From an uncultured Verrucomicrobiota bacterium (GTDB lineage Bacteria > Verrucomicrobiota > Verrucomicrobiia > Limisphaerales > UBA9464), in the NCBI GenBank assembly GCA_903925515.1, contig CAIYFP010000077.1:1-5951 (forward strand): DNA of 5,951 bases. Reading direction: 5' to 3'. The translations under genes were made by a program, and so were the position numbers. This document shows positions 1 through 5,604 of the stretch, one piece after another; within the stretch, counting starts at the first letter, position 1, and each line of letters starts with the position of its first letter. The notes under the pieces were generated by a model. That model was not told the DNA's origin, did not search any database, and saw only the letters and a program-made list of their open reading frames with translations.

Positions 1-1
1 C

Positions 2-793
2 ATCTTCCTCGTCACGGGGCCGACCGGCTCCGGCAAGTCCACGTCGCTGTACGCGTTCCTGTCGGCCATCAACTCGGTGACCAAGCGCATCATCACCATC
101 GAGGACCCCGTCGAGTACGAGCTGCGCGGCATCAACCAGATTCCCGTGCGCTCGGACATCGGGCTGACGTTTGCGGTGGGGCTGCGGCACATCCTCCGGC
201 AGGACCCGAACGTGGTGATGGTGGGCGAGATCCGCGACCTCGAGACGGCGGAGATCGCGATCCGGGCCTCGCTGACCGGCCACCTGGTGTTCAGCACGCT
301 CCACACCAACGACGCGCCGAGCGCGTTCACGCGGTTGATCGACATGGGCATCGAGCCGTTCCTCGTGGCGTCCTCGGTCGAGGCGGTCATGGCGCAACGC
401 CTTGTCCGCACCATTTGCAAGCATTGCGCCACCCGCCAGAACGTGGACCGGCAGTATCTCCTCAAGGCGGGCTTCCCGGAGGACGAGATCGACACGACGG
501 CCTTCATGAAGGGCGTGGGGTGCGAGGAATGCCGGCTGCTCGGGTACCAAGGCCGGCTCGGCATCCATGAGCTCATGGTCGTCTCGGAGTCCATCCGGCC
601 CATGGTCATGAACCGCGCCCCCGCCTCGACCCTCGGGCAGGCCGCGCGCCATGCCGGGATGCGGACGTTGCGCGAGGACGGCTGGCGCAAGGTGAAGGCC
701 GGCATCACGACCATCGAGGAGGTCCTCCGCGTCACCCAGACGGAGGAGCACGTGAAGGGGTTGCTGGGCGGGGACAAGGGCGGCCCCTCATGA
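2..793 (+). CDS. gspE: Type II secretion / type IV pilus assembly ATPase, GspE/PilB family (5' partial)
   Basis: Hexameric secretion ATPase acting at the cytoplasmic face of the inner membrane, where ATP hydrolysis drives (pseudo)pilus assembly. The reading frame is open from base 2, so the N-terminal domains lie outside the window and 263 residues remain. The visible part is the whole C-terminal catalytic core: Walker A GPTGSGKST (residues 6-14 of the fragment), Asp box ITIEDPVEY, Walker B PNVVMVGEIRD, His box GHLVFSTLHTND, then a tetracysteine zinc site, CKHC and CEEC, separated by 31 residues. The tetracysteine and the TGHLVFSTLHTND wording fit GspE/PilB extension ATPases rather than PilT retraction ATPases, which lack the zinc site. 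An in-frame GTG at 77 lies after Walker A and cannot be the true start. The stop overlaps the next start by four bases (ATGA). Family membership is certain; GspE versus PilB is not settled by the sequence alone. Confidence 0.95.
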   Translation: MFLVTGPTGSGKSTSLYAFLSAINSVTKRIITIEDPVEYELRGINQIPVRSDIGLTFAVGLRHILRQDPNVVMVGEIRDLETAEIAIRASLTGHLVFSTLHTNDAPSAFTRLIDMGIEPFLVASSVEAVMAQRLVRTICKHCATRQNVDRQYLLKAGFPEDEIDTTAFMKGVGCEECRLLGYQGRLGIHELMVVSESIRPMVMNRAPASTLGQAARHAGMRTLREDGWRKVKAGITTIEEVLRVTQTEEHVKGLLGGDKGGPS

Positions 794-2181
794 GCCAGCG
801 TCGTTCCAGGGAGAAGCATTGCCTCGTCTTGCTGGACGGTCCTGCCCATGGCGGCCCTCGCGGGCGCGTCCATGCCTTCGAGTCCGCCCGGGATGGCGTC
901 CGGCCCGGCGCCATCCATGAGGTCCCGGCAGATGTCCCGTTGCCGGGCTTCGTGGCGGGCCGCGACTGGCAACTCCTGCTGAAGCCAAGGCTGGACGTGG
1001 CGTGGATGGGTTCCGAGACAGCCTGCCTGCGGGTGCTGGATCTCCCCACGACGGAGCCTTCCGAGATCGGGCCGATGGTGGAGATCCAGCTCGAGAAGAT
1101 CTCGCCCATCCCGGCAGCGCAGGCAGTGCATGGGTTCGAGGTGTTGCCGGGTGCGCATGGCGGGAGCAGCACGACCGTCCTGGTGGCCATCGTCGCGCGG
1201 AACGTGGTGGAGCAACGACTTGCCGCGTTGGCTGCGAAGGGATTCGTTGCGGACCGGCTGGACATCCCCCTCGCACGAGAGTTGGCGGGCCGGCTCCAGG
1301 AGGACGGGCTTTGGGTTGTGTCGGATCCCGGGGGTGCGCAGGGGTTGGTCGCGGTGGCATGGAGGGTGGATGGGCGGGTTCGGCAGGTGGACGTCCTGAG
1401 GTTGATGCCGGGCGAGGCCGGGGGCCGGGCGTTGGCGGCGGCGCTGACGCGTGTTGCATGGGCGGCCGAGATGGAGGGCTGGCTCAAGGAGACGCCGCCC
1501 GTCCGGCTGGTGGGCGGCGAGGCGTGGGCGGACGCCTTGGGGCCGGCCTTGGCGGAGTGGTCGGGTCAAGGGGCGCCCGCAAGGCAGCCGGCCCGGGAGG
1601 CGTCGGCCGTCGCGGCCGACTCGGCACGGATGGCGCTGGGACGGGCGGGGATCACGCTGGTGCCGGAGGACGTGGCGACGAGGAACCGGCAGGCGTTCGT
1701 GGACCGGCTGTGGATGCGGGGGCTGGGGTCGGTGGGCGCGTTGTACCTCGTGCTGGTCCTTGGGGGCATCGCATGGTTCACCCACAAGGAAAGCGAGCTG
1801 TCGGACACCCAGGTGAACCTTCGTGGCCTTGCCCAGCATTACACGAACGCCATGCGCCTCCGCGACCAGGTCCTCATCCTTGAGGAGCAGGCCAACCTTC
1901 GGTTCGCCGCGCTGGATTGCTGGAAGGCCACCGTGGAAACGTTGCCGGACGACCTCACGCTCACGACCATGAACTTCATCCGGGGCCGGACGCTGCGGCT
2001 GGATGGCACCGTGGACCCCTCGCGGCGCGATGCCGTGACCCGGTTCAACTCCGAGTTGCTGGCGGTGAAGGTGCGGAACCAGCCGTTGTTCGCTTCGGTA
2101 AAGCCGGCGCAGGTTCAGGTGCGCGGAACGATGGCGACATGGAGCTTCGAGGCGGAGCTCAACCGGATGGAGGCCAAATGA
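790..2181 (+). CDS. PilM/PilN-like fused assembly-platform protein (GspL-like architecture)
   Basis: A 463-residue protein without a signal peptide. Residues 1-280 resemble the cytoplasmic actin-like fold of PilM/GspL in a degenerate form: MVEIQLEKISPIP (97-109) matches the PilM stretch usually written as WEAEQYIPFP, and 128-165 (TTVLVAIVARNVVEQRL onward) matches the PilM strand-helix with the 'VVD' step. The N-terminal phosphate loop typical of PilM is not recognisable. ITLVPEDV (288-295) resembles the INLLP motif that begins PilN and docks into PilM. One membrane segment follows (about 312-330), then a helical stretch and a ferredoxin-like periplasmic part (about 340-460). The inferred role is the inner-membrane platform between the ATPase and the PilO-like partner. 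The start is ATG 790, overlapping the previous stop, with AAGG at 776-779 as a weak, distant ribosome site. Its codons are strikingly G-ending. The role is supported by operon position; the fold calls rest on motif resemblance only. Confidence 0.82.
   Translation: MSQRRSREKHCLVLLDGPAHGGPRGRVHAFESARDGVRPGAIHEVPADVPLPGFVAGRDWQLLLKPRLDVAWMGSETACLRVLDLPTTEPSEIGPMVEIQLEKISPIPAAQAVHGFEVLPGAHGGSSTTVLVAIVARNVVEQRLAALAAKGFVADRLDIPLARELAGRLQEDGLWVVSDPGGAQGLVAVAWRVDGRVRQVDVLRLMPGEAGGRALAAALTRVAWAAEMEGWLKETPPVRLVGGEAWADALGPALAEWSGQGAPARQPAREASAVAADSARMALGRAGITLVPEDVATRNRQAFVDRLWMRGLGSVGALYLVLVLGGIAWFTHKESELSDTQVNLRGLAQHYTNAMRLRDQVLILEEQANLRFAALDCWKATVETLPDDLTLTTMNFIRGRTLRLDGTVDPSRRDAVTRFNSELLAVKVRNQPLFASVKPAQVQVRGTMATWSFEAELNRMEAK
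2169..2173 (+). promoter_or_regulatory. Ribosome binding site for the PilO-like gene
   Basis: GGAGG lies four bases upstream of ATG 2178, inside the last codons of the upstream gene. It decides the start at 2178 against the in-frame TTG at 1917. Confidence 0.7.
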
Positions 2182-2891
2182 CGGCGCTATTTGACCGCCT
2201 GAACCTTCAACCTGCCGAGCGCCGCATGGTGCTGTTGGCGATGGTCGTCATGGTGGCCTTGGCGAGCTACTGGTTCGTCTGGCCCAAGTGGGACGAGTAC
2301 CAAAAGGTCGAGAGGGGGCTCGAGGAGGCCGGGCGGCTCCAGTCGCGATACCTCTCGGAGACCACGAAGACCAACGGCTATGCCAAGCGCTTGGTCGAGC
2401 TGCAAACCTCGGGCGCCCAACTTGCCGGGGATGACGCCGCCAACAGGCTCCAAGCCGACATCAACCGCGAGGCCACGGCCGCCGGGGTCCAAATCCTGAG
2501 CATGATTCCTTCCACCGTCTCCGCGAGGGTCGGCGGTTCCCAGACCAACCAGTTCTTCGACGACATCCAGGTGACGGTGGCGCTGAACGCCGGCGAGCCC
2601 GAGTTGGTGGCATTCCTCTACGCCCTCGGCTCGGGCGCTTCCATGGTCCGGGTTCGGGACGTTTCCAACCTCCGCCTTGACCCCACCCAGACCCGCCTGA
2701 CGGCCACCATCACCTTCGTGGCCAGCGTCCAGAAGAAGGCGGTGTCTGCCCCCAAGCCCGGTGGTGGAACGTCCGCAAGGGACGCGACGCCAAAGGGGAC
2801 CGCTCCCGCCGCCTCTCCCGCGTCCCCGGGCGCCAGCAAGACTTCCACACCGGCCGCGACCAACCGGCCCCCCAAGCAAGGATCCAAGTGA
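2178..2891 (+). CDS. PilO / GspM-like inner-membrane platform protein
   Basis: A 237-residue protein of the PilO/GspM type (GspMb/PilO style). A short cytoplasmic N-terminus is followed by one membrane helix at about 17-35 (RMVLLAMVVMVALASYWFVW), a charged, probably coiled-coil stretch (about 36-100) and a ferredoxin-like periplasmic domain (about 101-187, with TNQFFDDIQVTVAL and TRLTATITFVA as its strands). The tail (188-237) is rich in Pro, Ala, Ser, Thr and Lys and is probably disordered. PilO and GspM pair with PilN and GspL through these helices and domains, and the neighbour upstream supplies that partner. ATG 2178 is preferred over an in-frame TTG at 1917: it gives the expected short N-terminus, overlaps the upstream stop by ATGA, and has GGAGG just upstream. 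The 87 residues from the earlier start read as out-of-frame shadow of the upstream gene. Overall similarity in this family is low, so the call leans on topology and context. Confidence 0.85.
   Translation: MTALFDRLNLQPAERRMVLLAMVVMVALASYWFVWPKWDEYQKVERGLEEAGRLQSRYLSETTKTNGYAKRLVELQTSGAQLAGDDAANRLQADINREATAAGVQILSMIPSTVSARVGGSQTNQFFDDIQVTVALNAGEPELVAFLYALGSGASMVRVRDVSNLRLDPTQTRLTATITFVASVQKKAVSAPKPGGGTSARDATPKGTAPAASPASPGASKTSTPAATNRPPKQGSK
2878..2882 (+). promoter_or_regulatory. Ribosome binding site for the secretin gene
   Basis: AAGGA lies five bases upstream of GTG 2888. Together with the GTGA overlap and the signal peptide that begins immediately, it supports the non-ATG start. Confidence 0.65.
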
Positions 2892-5365
2892 AAACCCCAT
2901 CCCTAGCCATCCGGTGCGCTGCGTGGCTCGTCCTCGCGGGCGTCGTGTCAGCCCAGACGCCGCCCGCCGCGCCCACGGCACCCGCGCTTCCCCCGGCCCC
3001 AAGGCCGGCCGTCCCCGCGCCACCCTCGAAGCCTTCCACGCCTTCCACGCCTGCCCCCGCGAGCCCTGCTGCCGCCACCCCAGCAAGTCCTGCTCCTCCC
3101 GGGGTGCCCGCCGCGGCTTCCGGCACGGCTGCAACCACCAATCGCATCGCCTTGCCACCCCAGTTCCCGAGGGCGGCTGCCGGAAAGGCGACCAACGCCG
3201 CGAACGCCTCCGCAACCACGCGTCCCTCAGCCTCGGCAGGCCCCGCGGCGGCAAGGCCAGGAACCCCGGGTGCCGCCGGCGCTCCGGGTGCCGCCAAGCC
3301 GGCAACGCCCCCGGCACCTGGCCAGCAACCGGTGAGCAACGCCGACCAAGAAGCCAACGACGCCGCCATCGCCGCCGCGCTGGAGGCCGAGACGCCCGAG
3401 GCGCTCGTCGAGTCGGTCAAGTTCCGGAACATGGAGCTTGAGCAGATGCTGGACGGGTTCTACTCGCGCCTGACGGGCCGCACGGTGCTCCGGGGCCAAG
3501 GGCTGAACCTGAAGCAACAGATTACGTACCTGCCCACCAAGACCCTGAGCGTGGAGGAAACCATCCAGGCGCTTGACACCGTCATGGCCCTCAATGCCAT
3601 CACCACCATCCCGACCGGCGAGAACTTCATCCTCGTGGTGCCCTCCCAGCAGGCCATGCAGATGGGCGGCAAGTTCAGCAACGGAGCCTCCACCAACTAC
3701 GCGGAGGCCAGCCAGTTCGTCACCCATGTCGTCCAGCTCAAGCACCTCGACCCCAAGGAAGCCAGCGAGCTGGTCAAGGTCTTCGCCTCCGCCCAGGGCG
3801 CCAACGGGATCGTCGCCCTCGAAAGCACCAAGACGCTCATCCTCCGCGACTTCGCCATCAACGTGAAGCGCATGCTCGAGCTCATCGCCCGCGTGGACAT
3901 CGAGATCGAGGACGAGTTCATCCTCGAGGTCATCCCCATTCGCTACGGCAAGGTCGAGGACATCTACCAGACCATGCAGAGCGTGATCTCCGGCAGCGGC
4001 GGGGGCGGGGGCGGGGGCATGAGCTCCGTGGGCGGGGCGACCGGCATGGGCGGCATGGGCTCCGGGTTCGGCCAAGGCGGCATGGGGTCCCGTCGGAGCG
4101 GCTTCTCCGGCGGTCGCTCGGGCATGGGCGGCTTCGGCTCCGGCATGGGCTCCGGCTTTGGCGGGTCCGGCTTCAACAACTTCAACCGGGGCAACTTTTA
4201 TCCCAACCAAGTGACGACCCCCACGAGGATCGGCACCACCCCCACGGCCGCGGCGGGCCAGACGTTCCAGAGCCGGTTGAACGCTTCCGGCCGCGGGCAG
4301 GGCGGCCTCGGTTCCCTTGGCGAGCTCATGCAGAACGCCAACATCACGGCGGACCTTCGCTCCAACTCCCTCATCGTTTACGCCCGCAAGAAGGACATCG
4401 CGAAGATCAAGGAGGTGGTCGCCAAGGTGGACACCCTCCTCGCCCAGGTCCTCATCGAGGCGATCATCATGGAGGTGTCGCTCAACGACAGCCTCAACTA
4501 CGGCGTCACCGCGGGCCAACGTCCCAAGCAGTTCAATGGCGACCCCAAGGTCGTGGGCGGCGGCGTCATGAACAACGGCGGCAACCCGCTCGGGACCGGC
4601 AACCAGTTCCTCGGCGGCATCGCCCAGTCCGCGTCCAACTTCCCCTCCGGCTCCGGCCTGTCCTACTTCATGCAGCTCGGCAACAACTGGGACATCGCCA
4701 TGAATGCACTCGCCACCGACTCCCGCGTCAACGTCATCCAACGGCCGCGCGTCCTCACCTCCCATGCCACCCCCGGCAACTTCCAGGTCGGCTCCGAGGT
4801 CCCTTTTGTCACCGGTTCCTTCTTCGGCGGCGGCTTCGGCAACTCCACCCAGATCCAGCGCCAGTTCGTCGGCGTCAGCCTCGACGTCATCCCCTTCATC
4901 ACCCCGGACAACCTCGTCGTGATGGAGATCACCCAGAACATCGACCAGCTCGGGCCCACCTTTAAGATCGACAACAACGAGGTGCCCTCCACGCAGAACC
5001 GCACCGCGTCCTCCACCGTCACCGTCCGCAACAAGGAATCCATCCTCCTTGGCGGCTACATCAACTCCAACACCTCCCGCTCCAAGTCCGGCGTCCCCGG
5101 CCTCTCCAGCGTTCCTGTCCTCGGCAACCTCTTCTCCTCCCGCTCCCGCACCGGCACCCGCACGGAGCTCATGGTCCTGATGCGCCCCACCGTCCTGCCC
5201 ACGCCCGCCGACGCCGCCATGATGGCGGACGCCGAGCGCGCACGACTCCCCGGCGTCCGCGTCGCCGAGAAGGAATTTGAACGGACCGAGGAGGCCGAGA
5301 ACAACAAGGCCGACAAGACCCTCCGGGACGCCGAGACGAAGGCCAACAAGAAGAAGAAGAAGTAG
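2888..5365 (+). CDS. gspD: Outer-membrane secretin, GspD/PilQ family
   Basis: An 825-residue multimeric outer-membrane channel for type II secretion or pilus passage. A GTG start overlaps the previous stop (GTGA), with AAGGA five bases upstream. A Sec signal peptide covers residues 1-22 (AAWLVLAGVVSA, cleavage near SA|Q). A Pro/Ala/Thr/Ser-rich linker (about 24-150) has no acidic residue before D153. Periplasmic N-domains follow: a first module at about 177-255, a secretin_N module at about 277-340 (VVQLKHLDPKEASELVKVFA), and a second one that starts at 344, is split by a Gly/Met/Phe/Ser/Arg-rich insertion (about 369-465), and resumes at ITADLRSNSLIVYARKKDI. The secretin barrel domain runs from about 518 to 770, with VNVIQRPRVLTSHATPGNF, VGSEVPFVTG, LDVIPFITPDNLV and the signature GVPGLSSVPVLGNLF. 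The C-terminal 55 residues are charged and end in five lysines. No lipobox is seen. Location as the last gene of the platform operon supports GspD over phage or type III secretins. Confidence 0.95.
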   Translation: MKTPSLAIRCAAWLVLAGVVSAQTPPAAPTAPALPPAPRPAVPAPPSKPSTPSTPAPASPAAATPASPAPPGVPAAASGTAATTNRIALPPQFPRAAAGKATNAANASATTRPSASAGPAAARPGTPGAAGAPGAAKPATPPAPGQQPVSNADQEANDAAIAAALEAETPEALVESVKFRNMELEQMLDGFYSRLTGRTVLRGQGLNLKQQITYLPTKTLSVEETIQALDTVMALNAITTIPTGENFILVVPSQQAMQMGGKFSNGASTNYAEASQFVTHVVQLKHLDPKEASELVKVFASAQGANGIVALESTKTLILRDFAINVKRMLELIARVDIEIEDEFILEVIPIRYGKVEDIYQTMQSVISGSGGGGGGGMSSVGGATGMGGMGSGFGQGGMGSRRSGFSGGRSGMGGFGSGMGSGFGGSGFNNFNRGNFYPNQVTTPTRIGTTPTAAAGQTFQSRLNASGRGQGGLGSLGELMQNANITADLRSNSLIVYARKKDIAKIKEVVAKVDTLLAQVLIEAIIMEVSLNDSLNYGVTAGQRPKQFNGDPKVVGGGVMNNGGNPLGTGNQFLGGIAQSASNFPSGSGLSYFMQLGNNWDIAMNALATDSRVNVIQRPRVLTSHATPGNFQVGSEVPFVTGSFFGGGFGNSTQIQRQFVGVSLDVIPFITPDNLVVMEITQNIDQLGPTFKIDNNEVPSTQNRTASSTVTVRNKESILLGGYINSNTSRSKSGVPGLSSVPVLGNLFSSRSRTGTRTELMVLMRPTVLPTPADAAMMADAERARLPGVRVAEKEFERTEEAENNKADKTLRDAETKANKKKKK
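3032..3049 (+). repeat. Tandem 9-base repeat (CCTTCCACG x2) in the secretin linker
   Basis: Two adjacent copies at 3032-3040 and 3041-3049 encode the PSTPST part of the Pro/Ala-rich linker. The perfect DNA identity suggests recent in-frame duplication. Confidence 0.8.
3266..3295 (+). repeat. 12-base direct repeat (CCGGGTGCCGCC) with 18-base period
   Basis: Identical copies lie at 3266-3277 and 3284-3295. The period is six codons and yields the protein repeat PGAAGAPGAA in the secretin linker, so length changes by slippage would stay in frame. Confidence 0.8.
3998..4018 (+). repeat. GGCGGG hexamer repeat encoding poly-glycine
   Basis: Three GGCGGG units plus GGC encode seven glycines (secretin residues 371-377). 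The coding strand contains three runs of five G at 4001-4005, 4007-4011 and 4013-4017, followed by GGG at 4030-4032, which satisfies a G-quadruplex pattern with two single-base loops and one 12-base loop. The repeat opens the Gly-rich insertion that splits the last N-domain. Confidence 0.8.
5348..5362 (+). repeat. (AAG)5 microsatellite at the secretin C-terminus
   Basis: Five AAG codons directly before the TAG stop encode the terminal lysine run. This is an A-rich island in otherwise very GC-rich sequence and a likely slippage site; unit changes keep the frame. Confidence 0.85.
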
Positions 5366-5375
5366 GCGGCCAACC

Positions 5376-5427
5376 GGGGGCGGCGCGGGCACCGCAAACA
5401 ACCGCCTGCCGTGTGCGCCGCCATCCC
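5376..5427 (+). terminator. Imperfect GC-rich hairpin after the secretin gene (possible terminator)
   Basis: GGCGGCGC at 5379-5386 pairs perfectly with GCGCCGCC at 5415-5422. GGG 5376-5378 can extend the stem with CCC 5425-5427 across a two-base bulge, and GGCA 5388-5391 can pair with TGCC 5407-5410 inside. It starts 11 bases after the stop codon. No U-tract follows, so intrinsic termination is doubtful; 3'-end protection or a Rho-dependent end is as likely. Confidence 0.4.
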
Positions 5428-5441
5428 CCGCGCAACGCGGG
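5427..5441 (+). other. Short perfect hairpin (6-bp stem, 3-base loop)
   Basis: CCCGCG (5427-5432), loop CAA, CGCGGG (5436-5441). It abuts the larger hairpin and is followed by TACCCCCC, not by T residues. It may stack on the upstream stem; function unknown. Confidence 0.45.
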
Positions 5442-5604
5442 TACCCCCCATCGAGCAGGCGCCGCGAAGGGCTGGCCTTTGCCTCGAGAGTCCCAAGGCC
5501 AAAAGGCTGAAGCTACACCCCCGCCTCCAGGTGGGTGCATCTGCCGGCTTCCCACGCCCCGGGCGTTGGCGTCAGCCTTGCCCCGGCGTGAAAGCCTCCC
5601 CGTC

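Larger units (their letters stand above)
5366..5604. other. Non-coding gap between the secretin operon and the SpmA-like gene
   Basis: 239 bases with no supportable gene. Besides the two hairpins just after the secretin stop, it contains TGGCCTT (5473-5479) pairing with AAGGCCA (5495-5501) around a loop holding the palindrome CTCGAG, and a weaker CACCC (5516-5520) / GGGTG (5533-5537) stem. I see no clear -35/-10 pair, no recognisable riboswitch core and no strong ribosome site before ATG 5605. The gap and the unrelated function downstream suggest a transcription-unit boundary. Confidence 0.6.

Noticed and set aside
77..79. GTG as the start of the ATPase gene
   Set aside because: The frame is open upstream to base 2 and contains the Walker A motif; the gene is truncated by the window edge.
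732..1487. Two overlapping - strand open frames opposite the PilM/PilN-like gene
   Set aside because: Arg/Pro/Ser-rich shadow translations with no family resemblance. The + strand frame continues with membrane helix and platform motifs.
1917..2177. Longer TTG start for the PilO-like gene
   Set aside because: The extra 87 residues are an out-of-frame reading of the upstream gene's periplasmic domain. The ATG at 2178 has GGAGG and the ATGA overlap.
2187..3317. A 376-codon open frame on the - strand over the PilO-like gene and secretin start
   Set aside because: The composition is Arg/Gly/Pro/Leu-rich with no motif, and it overlaps two well-supported genes on the other strand.
2761..3441. A 226-codon + strand frame across the PilO/secretin junction
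   Set aside because: Arg/Pro/His-rich out-of-frame reading of the low-complexity tails; the signal peptide and domains are in the other frames.
3227..5401. A 724-codon open frame on the - strand opposite the secretin gene
   Set aside because: It is the antisense shadow of a very GC-rich gene with C-ending codons. Its translation is a monotonous mix of Gly, Ala, Val, Leu, Asp and His without domains, while the + strand encodes an unmistakable secretin.
5427..5446. Intrinsic terminator at the small CCCGCG/CGCGGG hairpin
   Set aside because: The stem is only 6 bp and is followed by TACCCCCC rather than T residues; kept only as a hairpin.
5500..5604. Riboswitch upstream of the SpmA-like gene
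   Set aside because: Only short weak stems are present and no known riboswitch core sequence could be recognised.
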